64,000 nucleotides of DNA, from the NCBI RefSeq assembly GCF_001298675.1, contig NZ_CYIG01000020.1, positions 1 to 64,000 on the forward strand, written 5' to 3'. Positions 28,134 to 36,571 of the stretch are shown piece after piece. The position numbers and the translations under genes are program-made. This DNA is from Paenacidovorax caeni. Its GTDB lineage: Bacteria > Pseudomonadota > Gammaproteobacteria > Burkholderiales > Burkholderiaceae_C. Each line of letters opens with the position of its first letter. Within the stretch, counting starts at the first letter, position 1. A model generated the notes under the pieces. That model was not told the origin of the DNA and did no database searches. It saw only the letters and a program-made list of their open reading frames with translations.

Positions 28134-28908
28134 GTATTTGCTGCCACTGCCTGCTTTCGCCGACAACTACATCTGGATGCTGCACGATGGGCGCGAGGCC
28201 CTGGTGGTCGATCCAGGCGATGCTGCGCCGGTGCTGCAGGCCTTGCAAAACCTGCGGCTGCAGCTGCAAGCCATTCTAGTCACCCACCACCATGGCGACC
28301 ATGTCGGTGGCTTGGCACAACTCCACGCAGCCACCCGTGCGCCCGTGTACGGTCCCGCACGGGAGGCCATCCCAGGGCCCTTCACGGGCCTGTCCCAGGG
28401 ACAGGCCCTGGATTTGCTGGGATGCTCTTGGCAGGTGCTTGATGTTCCTGGCCACACAGCAGGGCACATTGCTTATTACGCTGTGCCGGACGATGCAGCA
28501 CCGCTACTGTTTTGCGGCGACACGCTGTTCTCCGGCGGCTGTGGCCGCTTGTTCGAGGGAACGCCAGCCCAGATGCTGGCCTCGCTCGATCAGTTGGCTG
28601 CGCTGCCGGACGACACCCGCGTGTGTTGTGCGCACGAGTACACACTTTCCAACCTGCGTTTCGCGCATGCCGTGGAACCAGGCAACGCAGCGTTGCTCCA
28701 TTACCAGGCCGAGTGTGAGGCCTTGCGTGCGCAGGGCCTGCCCACGTTGCCAGCGCGCATGGCCCAGGAGCGTGCCATCAACCCCTTCCTGCGTACGCGC
28801 GAAAAGGCGGTGGCTGCCAGCGCCCAGGCGCATGATCCCCAGGTTGATCCCCACAATGCAGTCGCGGTGCTTGCCGCGCTGCGTGCTTGGAAAAACGATT
28901 TTCGATGA
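28132..28908 (+). CDS. gloB: Hydroxyacylglutathione hydrolase (glyoxalase II)
   Basis: The 258-residue metallo-beta-lactamase-fold enzyme splits S-lactoylglutathione to D-lactate and glutathione, finishing methylglyoxal detoxification. The di-metal motif THHHGDHVGG is near residue 47. Further ligands appear in VPGHTAGHIAYY, FCGDTLFSGGCGRLFEG and CAHEYTLSNLRFA. The C-terminal substrate domain keeps NPFLRT. Its stop overlaps the next gene start (ATGA), so mltD is translationally coupled. Confidence 0.95.
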   Translation: MYLLPLPAFADNYIWMLHDGREALVVDPGDAAPVLQALQNLRLQLQAILVTHHHGDHVGGLAQLHAATRAPVYGPAREAIPGPFTGLSQGQALDLLGCSWQVLDVPGHTAGHIAYYAVPDDAAPLLFCGDTLFSGGCGRLFEGTPAQMLASLDQLAALPDDTRVCCAHEYTLSNLRFAHAVEPGNAALLHYQAECEALRAQGLPTLPARMAQERAINPFLRTREKAVAASAQAHDPQVDPHNAVAVLAALRAWKNDFR

Positions 28909-30410
28909 AGTTATTGCACGTTCTCTTGCTCGCCGGCCTGCTGTGGCTCACAGGCTGCGCCACCACCCAGGGGGGCGCAAGCTCCTCCAGCGACGTTGCC
29001 TCTGAGTCCCAAGGAACCTCCAGCAGCCTCATACCCTCACAGCCTCTGCAGCCCATCACGCCGGCGCAAGTGCGGCGCCCCGGCGTGGCTTCGCTGACGC
29101 CACCGGCCGACCTGTGGGATCGCATCCGGCGCGGATTTGCCATGCCGGACCTGCAGACGGACCTGGTGCAGGAGCGCGAGCAGTGGTACTCCACCCGGCC
29201 TGATTACATCCTGCGCATGACGCAGCGCTCCAGTAAGTACCTGTTTCACATCGTTGAGGAACTGGAGCGCCGTGGCATGCCCACCGAGCTGGCGCTGTTG
29301 CCCTATATCGAAAGTGCCTTCAACCCGCAGGCTGTTTCCAGTGCCAAGGCCGCAGGCATGTGGCAATTCATGCCTGCCACGGGGACTTACTTCGACCTCA
29401 AGCAAAACGCTTTCCGCGATGACCGGCGCGATGTGCTCGCCTCCACCCGTGCGGCGCTGGACTACCTGCAAAAGCTGTACGGCATGTTTGGTGACTGGCA
29501 CCTGGCCCTGGCCGCCTACAACTGGGGCGAGGGCAGTGTGAGCCGGGCCATTGCCCGCAATCAGCGCCTGGGCTTGGGCACCAGCTATACGGAGCTGAAC
29601 ATGCCTGCCGAGACGCGCTTGTATGTACCCAAGTTGCAGGCGGTAAAAAACATCGTGGCCGACCCGGACAGCTTCCGGGCCGAGCTGCCCCTGATCGCCA
29701 ACCACCCCTATTTCCAGACCGTGGAGATCGATCGGGACATCGACGTGGAACTGGTGGCCAAGCTGGCCAGCGTGGACCTCAAGGACTTCCGCGCGCTGAA
29801 CCCCTCGCTCAATAAGCCGGTGATCTTTGCTGCAGGCACACCGCAGATTTTGCTGCCCTGGGATAACGCCCAGGTGTTCCGCCGCAACCTGGAGGCTTAC
29901 GACCAGGGCCAGTACGCGAGCTGGACCGTCTGGACGGCACCACGTACCTTGAGCGTGAGCGACGCCGCACAGCGCGTGGGCATGAGTGAAAGTGCCCTGC
30001 GTAGCCTCAACGATATTCCCCCACGCATGCTCATCAAGGCAGGCTCGGCCCTGATCGTGCCGCGTGGCAGCGCCATCCAGGAAGACGTGACTGGCCGCCT
30101 GGCCGATAACGGCCAACTGGCGCTCGCACCAGAGATTGTTACCAAGCGCACCACCGTGCGCGCTGGCAAGCGCGACACCGTCGCCAGCGTCGCCCAGCGC
30201 TACCGGGTCAGCGCCTCCAGCGTGGCCGACTGGAACGATGTGAAGCTGGGTTCGGCCTTCAAGGTTGGCCAGCAGATCGTCTTGCACCTGCCCGTGCGTG
30301 CCAGCGCGGGCAAGGGCGGTGGCGGCACGCGCAAGACCGCGCAGGCACCTGCCAGGGAGAGCAAGCCTTCGCGCCGAGGCGGTACGCCCTCGAAGGTGAA
30401 GCGCCGCTGA
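28905..30410 (+). CDS. mltD: Membrane-bound lytic murein transglycosylase D
   Basis: The 501-residue lipoprotein (lipobox LTGC) is a peptidoglycan lytic transglycosylase. After a Ser-rich linker comes the SLT domain with the catalytic Glu in LLPYIESAFNPQAVSSAKAAG and MWQFMPATG, then YGDWHLALAAYNWGEGSV-like signature. Two LysM modules follow (about 345-395, LSVSDAAQRVGMSESALRSLNDI; about 425-470, TVASVAQRYRVSASSVADWNDV), ending in a basic tail rich in Lys, Arg and Gly. It overlaps gloB by 4 nt. It cleaves glycan strands during wall growth, anchored to the outer membrane. Confidence 0.94.
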   Translation: MKLLHVLLLAGLLWLTGCATTQGGASSSSDVASESQGTSSSLIPSQPLQPITPAQVRRPGVASLTPPADLWDRIRRGFAMPDLQTDLVQEREQWYSTRPDYILRMTQRSSKYLFHIVEELERRGMPTELALLPYIESAFNPQAVSSAKAAGMWQFMPATGTYFDLKQNAFRDDRRDVLASTRAALDYLQKLYGMFGDWHLALAAYNWGEGSVSRAIARNQRLGLGTSYTELNMPAETRLYVPKLQAVKNIVADPDSFRAELPLIANHPYFQTVEIDRDIDVELVAKLASVDLKDFRALNPSLNKPVIFAAGTPQILLPWDNAQVFRRNLEAYDQGQYASWTVWTAPRTLSVSDAAQRVGMSESALRSLNDIPPRMLIKAGSALIVPRGSAIQEDVTGRLADNGQLALAPEIVTKRTTVRAGKRDTVASVAQRYRVSASSVADWNDVKLGSAFKVGQQIVLHLPVRASAGKGGGGTRKTAQAPARESKPSRRGGTPSKVKRR

Positions 30411-30452
30411 GAATCCGGGCGCGCTGCTTGCGGGCCGTGGCGCTGGTGGCTG

Positions 30453-30878
30453 TCAGCGATAGCCGATGAAGAGGATACCGATATTCACCAGAAAGGCCAC
30501 CCCCCACACTGCGCTGCGCGCGGTGGCCATGTCGGCGACGTACATCATGATGTAAAAGCCGCGTAGCAGGATGTACAGGCACGCCAGCAGGTCCAGTAGG
30601 GTTTGGGGCGCGCCCAGTTGGTGGGCAATGACCACGGCGCCAATGAAGAACGGCAGCGCTTCAAAGCTGTTGGCCTGCGCCGCATTGGCGCGGGCGCGCC
30701 AATCCGTCTGGCGCGCCAGCCAGCCGCGCGGGTCGTGGTTGTCATAGCCACCCTGGCGGGAGGACTTGTCCATGCCCGCCCGCTTGGCGAGCAAAGCGCA
30801 TACCAGCGGCAGCACAGCCGCAACCAGAACGCACCAGTAAGCCACCGTGAAGCGGGCAACATGCAAGGGGGTGTTCAT
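30453..30878 (-). CDS. MAPEG-family membrane protein
   Basis: The 141-residue protein has four hydrophobic segments and the MAPEG signature region WRARANAAQANSFEALPFFIGAVVIA between helices 1 and 2, followed by LACLYILLRGFYIMMYVAD. MAPEG proteins include glutathione transferases and related membrane enzymes; bacterial members such as this are mostly uncharacterised. It is a single-gene unit converging on mltD. Confidence 0.88.
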   Translation of the reverse strand: MNTPLHVARFTVAYWCVLVAAVLPLVCALLAKRAGMDKSSRQGGYDNHDPRGWLARQTDWRARANAAQANSFEALPFFIGAVVIAHQLGAPQTLLDLLACLYILLRGFYIMMYVADMATARSAVWGVAFLVNIGILFIGYR

Positions 30879-30959
30879 TTCAAGCCTTTGAGGGTTCTTG
30901 CGCCCGCCAGCCGTGCGCTAGGTGCTATGAATAGGTGAGCAAAAAGAGCCGCTGTACGC

Positions 30960-31550
30960 TCATCGCCGATCGACCAATGCGTGGGCAATGGTACCCAGAT
31001 CGACATATTCCAGCTCGCTGCCCACGGGCACGCCGCGCGCCAGCCGGGTGACGTGCAGCCCGCGCCGCTTCAGCGCTTCGCTGATGGCATGGGCCGTGGC
31101 CTCGCCCTCGGCTGTGAAGCCGGTGGCCAGAATCACTTCTTGCACCTGGCCGTCGCAGGCGCGCTCAATCAACTGGGTGAGTCCGATTTCCTTGGGGCCG
31201 ACACCGTCCAGCGGAGACAGGCGCCCCATGAGGACGAAGTACAACCCGGCATAGGCGCCGGTGCGCTCCATGGCAGCCTGGTCGGCCGGGGTTTCGACCA
31301 CGCACAGCCGGGCCCGGTCGCGCGCCGGGTCGAGGCAGGTGGCACACACCGGTGCTTCGGTGAAGGTGTGGCAGCGCTCGCAGTGGCGCACCGAGGTCGC
31401 TGCCGTTTGCAAGGCCAGGGCCAGTTGGCCGGCGCCCGCGCGGTCGCGTTGCAGCAAATGGAACGCCATGCGCTGTGCGGACTTGATGCCGACGCCCGGC
31501 AGAATGCGCAGGGCCTGGACCAGCGCGTCAAGCGCGCCCGCGTCTGCCAT
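30960..31550 (-). CDS. recR: Recombination mediator protein RecR
   Basis: The 196-residue protein works with RecF and RecO to load RecA at gaps. It has an N-terminal helix-hairpin-helix ([20 protein letters not shown]), a four-Cys zinc module (CERCHTF...CATCLDP), and a Toprim domain with the acidic Glu ([17 protein letters not shown]). It ends dnaX-ybaB-recR and begins four nt after the ybaB stop. Confidence 0.97.
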   Translation of the reverse strand: MADAGALDALVQALRILPGVGIKSAQRMAFHLLQRDRAGAGQLALALQTAATSVRHCERCHTFTEAPVCATCLDPARDRARLCVVETPADQAAMERTGAYAGLYFVLMGRLSPLDGVGPKEIGLTQLIERACDGQVQEVILATGFTAEGEATAHAISEALKRRGLHVTRLARGVPVGSELEYVDLGTIAHALVDRR

Positions 31551-31553
31551 CGG

Positions 31554-31886
31554 TCAGAACGGGAACTTCATCCCGCCGGGCAGGCCGGGCATGCCTGCGG
31601 TGAGCTTGCCCATCTTTTCCTGCGAGGTTTCCTCGGCCTTGCGCACGGCGGCGTTGAAGGCGGCGGCCACCAGGTCTTCGAGCATGTCCTTGTCGTCGGC
31701 CAGCAGGCTGGGGTCGATGGTCACGCGCTTTACGTCGTGCTTGCAGGTCATCACAACCTTCACCAGGCCGGCGCCCGATTCGCCTTCGACCTCGATGTTG
31801 CCCAGTTCGTCCTGGGCCTTCTTGAGGTTTTCTTGCATGGCCTGGGCTTGCTTCATGAGGCCGGCGAGTTGTCCTTTGTTGAACAT
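31554..31886 (-). CDS. ybaB: YbaB/EbfC nucleoid-associated protein
   Basis: The 110-residue protein is a small dimeric DNA-binding protein of the YbaB/EbfC family, with the family N-terminus [25 protein letters not shown] and [20 protein letters not shown]. It sits between dnaX (24-nt gap) and recR, the conserved order. The Gly/Pro-rich end [13 protein letters not shown] is typical. Confidence 0.96.
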   Translation of the reverse strand: MFNKGQLAGLMKQAQAMQENLKKAQDELGNIEVEGESGAGLVKVVMTCKHDVKRVTIDPSLLADDKDMLEDLVAAAFNAAVRKAEETSQEKMGKLTAGMPGLPGGMKFPF

Positions 31887-31910
31887 GCGTGTTTCCTTGC
31901 TTTCAATGGT

Positions 31911-33842
31911 CTAGGGTTGAACGGGCTTGATGCTGCCGGGCACGATTTTCGCGCCGTGCTCGCGCACCAGGGCCTGTACGGTCGGGTCGTTGTTCACGAT
32001 ATCTTCTGCCACGCGCTGGCGCTCGGCGGCCGCGGCGGCGTTGCGGCGCGCCGGGGTGTCGGTGACGGCGCCCACCTCCACCGTGAGCTGTTGGGCGTGG
32101 CCGGCGGCTTCCAGGGCGGTGCGCAGGCGCTCGCGTGCCGTGGGCTGGTTGAGCGACTCGCGCTCGACGCGAACCATCCAGTGCGCACCGTCGCGGGCCA
32201 CGAGCTGGGACTGTAGAGCCAGCTCGCGCGCCAGCGCCGTAATGGCCTCTGCCGCGATCAGCGCCTGCACCGTGGTGTGCCAAAAGGCGCCATCCGGCGT
32301 GGGCGTGAAGCGCGTTGCCGCGCCGCTGCTGGCGCCCTGTCGCTGCAGGCGCGGCCCGGGCTCTGGCGCTTCGCGCACGGGAATGCGCATGACGGGTGGC
32401 GGCTCATGCGCAGCGGGTGGCTCCAGCGGTACGCGCTGTGCCACCTCCTCGATGGAGCGCACGGGCAGGGCGATGGGGGCGGCGGCATCCACTGCCATTG
32501 GCTCGGGCGGGGATTCCGGCGTGGGGAAGGTTTCCTCGAAAGGGGGCGCGGAGGTGTCAAATGCCTCGGGGACTCCCGCATCGGCCGGCGCAGGAGGCAT
32601 GGGTGGCACGCCAGGGCTTTGCTCGGCGTGCGCCGCCGTGGCTGTTGGCGTGGCCGTGACGGTCTCGGAGCCCCCCGAGGGCACGGGCTCAGCAGGCGTT
32701 AGAGTTTTTTTTTCCACGCTGCCCGCTACAAACCCCGGGGGCTTGAACGCCAGCAGGCGCAGCAGCGCCATGGTGAGTGCGGCGTATTCGTCAGGGGCCA
32801 GCCCCAGCTCGGTGCGTCCGTGCAGGCAAATGCTGTAGAGCAGCTGGGTTTCGTCGGCGGGCAGCAACTGGGCCAGGCGCACGGTTTCCGCAGCCTCAGG
32901 GTCGCTGCCATCGACCGCCTCGGCCATTTGCGGTACAGCCTGCAGCACGGCCATGCGCTGCAGCACGGCGCACATGTCTTCCAGCGTGGATGCGGCGGAC
33001 AGGCCGTTGACGCGCAGCGTGTCCGACGTCTCCACGACCGCGCGGCCATCGCCGAGTGCCAGCGCCTCAATCAGGCGCAGCACATGCGAACGGTCCACGG
33101 CGCCCAGCATTTGGCGCACGCCGGCTTCCTGCAGCTGGCCGCTGCCGAAGGCGATGGCCTGGTCGGTGAGTGAAAGCGCGTCGCGCATGGAGCCACGCGC
33201 CGCGCGCGCCAGCAGGCGCAGCGCCTGCGGCTCGGCGGGTACGTTCTCCTGGGCCAGCACGCGCGTGAGGTGCTCCAGCACGGTTTCGGGTGCCATCGGC
33301 CGCAGGTTGAACTGCAGGCAGCGCGAGAGCACGGTGACCGGCACCTTCTGCGGGTCGGTGGTGGCCAGTACGAACTTGAGGTACTCGGGCGGCTCCTCCA
33401 GCGTCTTGAGCATGGCGTTGAACGCCGTGTTCGTGAGCATGTGCACTTCGTCGATCATGAAGACCTTGAAGCGCCCCTGCACCGGTTTGTACACGGCCTG
33501 CTCCAGCAGGCCCTGCACCTCGTCCACACCGCGGTTCGAGGCCGCATCCAGCTCGGTGTAGTCGGGGAAACGCCCGCTGTCGATGGCTGTGCAGGCCGGG
33601 CACACGCCGCATGGCGTGGCGGTGATGCCACCCTGGCCGTCCGGCCCCTGGCAGTTCAGCGACTTGGCCAGGATGCGCGACACCGTGGTCTTGCCCACGC
33701 CGCGCGTACCGGTGAACAGGTAGGCATGGTGCAGTCGCTGCTGCGTGAGGGCGTTGGTCAGCGCCTGCACCACATGCTCCTGCCCGACCATTTCCGAGAA
33801 ATTGCGCGGGCGGTACTTGCGGGCGAGTACGAGATAGGACAT
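31911..33842 (-). CDS. dnaX: DNA polymerase III subunits tau (and probably gamma)
   Basis: The 643-residue clamp-loader ATPase organises the replicative polymerase. The N-terminal AAA+ part has Walker A GTRGVGKTT, four zinc-binding Cys (LNCQG...CGVCPACTAID), Walker B with FMIDEVHML and sensor 1 LATTDPQKVPVTVLSRC. A Pro/Ala/Glu-rich linker (about 385-500) leads to the tau-specific C-terminus that binds polymerase and helicase. A run of nine A in the coding strand at codons 377-380 is a slippery site that would give a shorter gamma-like protein. It heads the dnaX-ybaB-recR operon. Confidence 0.96.
   Translation of the reverse strand: MSYLVLARKYRPRNFSEMVGQEHVVQALTNALTQQRLHHAYLFTGTRGVGKTTVSRILAKSLNCQGPDGQGGITATPCGVCPACTAIDSGRFPDYTELDAASNRGVDEVQGLLEQAVYKPVQGRFKVFMIDEVHMLTNTAFNAMLKTLEEPPEYLKFVLATTDPQKVPVTVLSRCLQFNLRPMAPETVLEHLTRVLAQENVPAEPQALRLLARAARGSMRDALSLTDQAIAFGSGQLQEAGVRQMLGAVDRSHVLRLIEALALGDGRAVVETSDTLRVNGLSAASTLEDMCAVLQRMAVLQAVPQMAEAVDGSDPEAAETVRLAQLLPADETQLLYSICLHGRTELGLAPDEYAALTMALLRLLAFKPPGFVAGSVEKKTLTPAEPVPSGGSETVTATPTATAAHAEQSPGVPPMPPAPADAGVPEAFDTSAPPFEETFPTPESPPEPMAVDAAAPIALPVRSIEEVAQRVPLEPPAAHEPPPVMRIPVREAPEPGPRLQRQGASSGAATRFTPTPDGAFWHTTVQALIAAEAITALARELALQSQLVARDGAHWMVRVERESLNQPTARERLRTALEAAGHAQQLTVEVGAVTDTPARRNAAAAAERQRVAEDIVNNDPTVQALVREHGAKIVPGSIKPVQP
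32705..32713 (-). promoter_or_regulatory. dnaX slippery run (candidate frameshift/slippage site)
   Basis: Nine consecutive A on the coding strand span Glu377-Lys378-Lys379-Thr380. After a -1 slip the frame stops five codons on (about 384 residues); after +1 it stops after one more codon. Fourteen nt downstream GAGCCC and GGGCTC can pair as a stem. Polymerase or ribosome slippage at such runs makes gamma in other bacteria. Confidence 0.65.
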
Positions 33843-33910
33843 AGGAGGGGGATTCTAGCCGTCCCTATCCCAGAGCCCGCCGGGGCTGCAGGGGTAAGGT
33901 TTAGGCATGA

Positions 33911-33966
33911 AATCGTGCTCCAGCGCTTTGCTGACAAGCGCTAGCAGCTATCAAAAATGAAGTTTC
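33911..33966 (-). repeat. GATAGC element copy 6 (rimO-dnaX gap)
   Basis: Minus-strand reading: TTCATTTTTGATAGCTGC, TAGCGCTTGTC, AGCAAAGCGCTGG, AGCACGATTTC. The core arms AGCGCTT and AAGCGCT are perfect complements and can fold. It begins at the rimO stop codon and lies between two co-directional genes. Confidence 0.85.
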
Positions 33967-35377
33967 AGAGCGGTTGCGCTACGAGGTCATGCCCCTGCGC
34001 CTGGACGATGCGCGCGCGCACGAAGTCGCCCACCTTGAACTGCTTGCTGATCTTCTCGGGCGGCAGCAGGTGCACCACGCCATCGATCTCGGGCGCATCG
34101 GCATAGCTGCGCCCGCGCCCGCCCTTGCGGCCCATGGCCGGTGCATGGTCCACCAGCACCTGCATGGTGGCGCCCACCCGGCTGCGCAGCTTGGTGGTGG
34201 AGACTTCTTCGGCCACGGCCATGAAGCGCGCACGGCGCGCCTCGCGCTCTGCCTGCGGCAGCATGCCGGGCAGTTGGTTGGCGTCGGCGCCATGCACATC
34301 GCTGTAGGCGAAGCAGCCCGCACGGTCGATCTGCGCCTCGCGCATGAAGTCGAGCAGGTGCTGGAATTCTTCTTCCGTCTCACCTGGAAAGCCCGCGATG
34401 AACGTGCTACGGATCACCAGATCCGGGCACATGGCGCGCCAGCGCTGGATGCGCTCCAGGTTCTTCTCGCCGCTGGCCGGGCGCTTCATGCGCTTGAGCA
34501 CGTCGGGGTGGCTGTGCTGGAAGGGCACGTCCAGGTAGGGCAGCACCAGCCCTTCGGCCATCAGCGGAATGATCTCGTCCAAACTCGGGTAGGGGTACAC
34601 GTAGTGCAGGCGCACCCAGGCGCCGTAGGGCGCGGCAATCTCGCCCAGCGTACGCACCAGCTCCAGCGTGCGCGTCTTGACCGGCTTGCCGTCCCAGAAG
34701 CCTGTGCGGTACTTCACGTCCACGCCGTAGGCCGAGGTGTCCTGGCTGATGACCAGCAGCTCCTTCACCCCGCCTTCGAACAGTGCCTTGGCTTCCTTGA
34801 GCACATCGCCCACGGGGCGCGACACCAGGTCGCCGCGCATCGACGGGATGATGCAGAAGGTGCAGCGGTGGTTGCAGCCCTCGCTGATTTTGAGGTAGGC
34901 ATAGTGGCGCGGCGTGAGCTTGATGCCTGCCTCGCCAAAGGCGCCGGGCACCAGGTCCAGGAAGGGGTCGTGCGGCTTGGGCAGGTGCGTGTGCACGGCT
35001 TCCATCACCTCCTGCGTGGCATGCGGGCCCGTGACCGCCAGAACACTGGGGTGCACGCCTTTCACCAAGTTGCCGCCGCCATCGTCGGCACGCGCGCCCA
35101 GGCAGCCGGTGACGATGACCTTGCCGTTCTCCGCCAGCGCTTCGCCGATGGTGTCGAGGCTTTCCTTCACGGCATCGTCGATGAAACCGCAGGTGTTGAC
35201 GATCACCAGGTCCGCGCCTTCAAACGTCTTGGAGGTCTGGTAGCCCTCGGCAGAGAGCTGCGTGAGGATGAGTTCGGAGTCGGTGAGTGCCTTCGGGCAT
35301 CCGAGGGAGACGAACCCGACCTTGGGTGTCTTGGCGGTCGCAGAAGTCGCGGCCGCTTCGTGGGCATGTGAATTCAT
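33965..35377 (-). CDS. rimO: Ribosomal protein S12 methylthiotransferase RimO
   Basis: The 470-residue radical-SAM enzyme adds a methylthio group to an aspartate of ribosomal protein S12. It has the UPF0004 N-terminal domain ([18 protein letters not shown]) with a cluster-binding Cys, the radical SAM motif CNHRCTFC in the middle ([20 protein letters not shown]), and a C-terminal TRAM domain ending at the tail [10 protein letters not shown] chose the ATG at 35377 because the family homology starts shortly after it; an upstream frame to 35518 looks non-coding. The stop codon adjoins a GATAGC element. Confidence 0.95.
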   Translation of the reverse strand: MNSHAHEAAATSATAKTPKVGFVSLGCPKALTDSELILTQLSAEGYQTSKTFEGADLVIVNTCGFIDDAVKESLDTIGEALAENGKVIVTGCLGARADDGGGNLVKGVHPSVLAVTGPHATQEVMEAVHTHLPKPHDPFLDLVPGAFGEAGIKLTPRHYAYLKISEGCNHRCTFCIIPSMRGDLVSRPVGDVLKEAKALFEGGVKELLVISQDTSAYGVDVKYRTGFWDGKPVKTRTLELVRTLGEIAAPYGAWVRLHYVYPYPSLDEIIPLMAEGLVLPYLDVPFQHSHPDVLKRMKRPASGEKNLERIQRWRAMCPDLVIRSTFIAGFPGETEEEFQHLLDFMREAQIDRAGCFAYSDVHGADANQLPGMLPQAEREARRARFMAVAEEVSTTKLRSRVGATMQVLVDHAPAMGRKGGRGRSYADAPEIDGVVHLLPPEKISKQFKVGDFVRARIVQAQGHDLVAQPL

Positions 35378-35492
35378 GGAGGTTCCGCAGGGCGGCCTGG
35401 CGGATGAGGTGGGGGCAAGGATTTTAAGCCAGCCCGCTGGATTGCCTATGTTTGCCGCTTTCTTTGATCGACGTGTAGTGCGATCGTAGGAC

Positions 35493-35523
35493 GGGCCATG
35501 GACTTTGGGCGAGTCCATGGCCC
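35493..35523. terminator. 12-bp perfect hairpin between fbp and rimO
   Basis: GGGCCATGGACT (35493-35504) pairs perfectly with 35512-35523 across a 7-nt loop. It lies 20 nt past the fbp stop, leftward. There is no T run, so it may protect the mRNA 3' end or act with Rho rather than as a classical intrinsic terminator. Confidence 0.55.
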
Positions 35524-35543
35524 AACGCCCGCGCGGGGCGAAC

Positions 35544-36554
35544 TCAGGTGCCGCTGTGGTAGCTGGTCACGCGTTCCACTTCATTTTTCGAGCCCAGGAT
35601 CACGCTCACGCGTTCGTGCAATTGCGTGGGCTGAATGTCCAGGATGCGCTGGCGTCCGTTGGTGGCCGCACCGCCCGCCTGTTCGACGAGCCAGCCCATG
35701 GGATTTGCTTCGTACATCAGGCGCAGCTTGCCGGGCTTGTTGGGCTCGCGCTTGTCCCAGGGGTACATGAAGACGCCGCCACGGCACAGGATGCGGTGCA
35801 CGTCGGACACCATGCTGGCGATCCAGCGCATGTTGAAGTCTTTGCCGCGCGGGCCTTCCTTGCCCTGCAGGCATTCGTCGATGTAGCGCTTGACCGGCTC
35901 GTCCCAGTGGCGCATGTTGCTCATGTTGATGGCGAATTCCTTGGTGTCCTCGGGAATGCGCACGTTTTCGCGCGTGAGCACGAAGGAGCCCTGCTCGCGG
36001 TCCAGCGTGAACATGGCCACGCCGTCGCCCACCGTGAGCACCAGCGTGGTCTGCGGGCCGTAGATGCAGTAGCCGGCGGCCACCTGCTGGTTGCCGGGCT
36101 GCATGAAGTCGTCCTCGGTCACGCCGGGGTGGCCCTCGGGTTTCTTGAGCACGCTGAAGATGGTGCCGATGCTGACGTTCACGTCGATGTTGGACGAGCC
36201 GTCGAGCGGGTCGAACATCAGCAGGTATTCGCCCAGCGGGTAGCGGTTGGGCACCAGGTAGATGCCTTCCATTTCCTCGCTGGCCATGGCGGCGAGGTGG
36301 CCGCCCCATTCGTTGGCTTCGATCAGGGTTTCGTTGGCGATGATGTCCAGCTTCTTCTGCACTTCACCCTGGATGTTCTCGGTGCCGGCGGAGCCCATGA
36401 CTTCGCCCAGCTCGCCCTTGTTGACGGCGAGGGCGATGCGCTTGCAGGCGCGTGCCACCACTTCGAGCAGCAGGCGCAGCTGGCCGGGAATGAGGCCGTC
36501 CACGCGCTGCTGCTCCACCAGGTAGCGGGTCAGGCTGATGTTCTTTTGCTTCAT
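35544..36554 (-). CDS. fbp: Fructose-1,6-bisphosphatase class 1
   Basis: The 336-residue enzyme dephosphorylates fructose-1,6-bisphosphate in gluconeogenesis (and the Calvin cycle where present). Family signatures include the metal/substrate motif [32 protein letters not shown]-type N-terminal helices (here [19 protein letters not shown]) and [21 protein letters not shown] near the C-terminus. The ATG at 36554 has AAGGAG at a good distance; a start seven codons earlier would overlap the pepN stop. It is the last gene of prfB-pepN-fbp. Confidence 0.96.
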   Translation of the reverse strand: MKQKNISLTRYLVEQQRVDGLIPGQLRLLLEVVARACKRIALAVNKGELGEVMGSAGTENIQGEVQKKLDIIANETLIEANEWGGHLAAMASEEMEGIYLVPNRYPLGEYLLMFDPLDGSSNIDVNVSIGTIFSVLKKPEGHPGVTEDDFMQPGNQQVAAGYCIYGPQTTLVLTVGDGVAMFTLDREQGSFVLTRENVRIPEDTKEFAINMSNMRHWDEPVKRYIDECLQGKEGPRGKDFNMRWIASMVSDVHRILCRGGVFMYPWDKREPNKPGKLRLMYEANPMGWLVEQAGGAATNGRQRILDIQPTQLHERVSVILGSKNEVERVTSYHSGT

Positions 36555-36571
36555 GGTTTCAAACTCCTTGG

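Noticed and set aside
32700-32720. dnaX A-run as a sequencing error
   Set aside because: The frame is intact through both halves of dnaX with nine A, so no correction is needed; slippage is the better interpretation.
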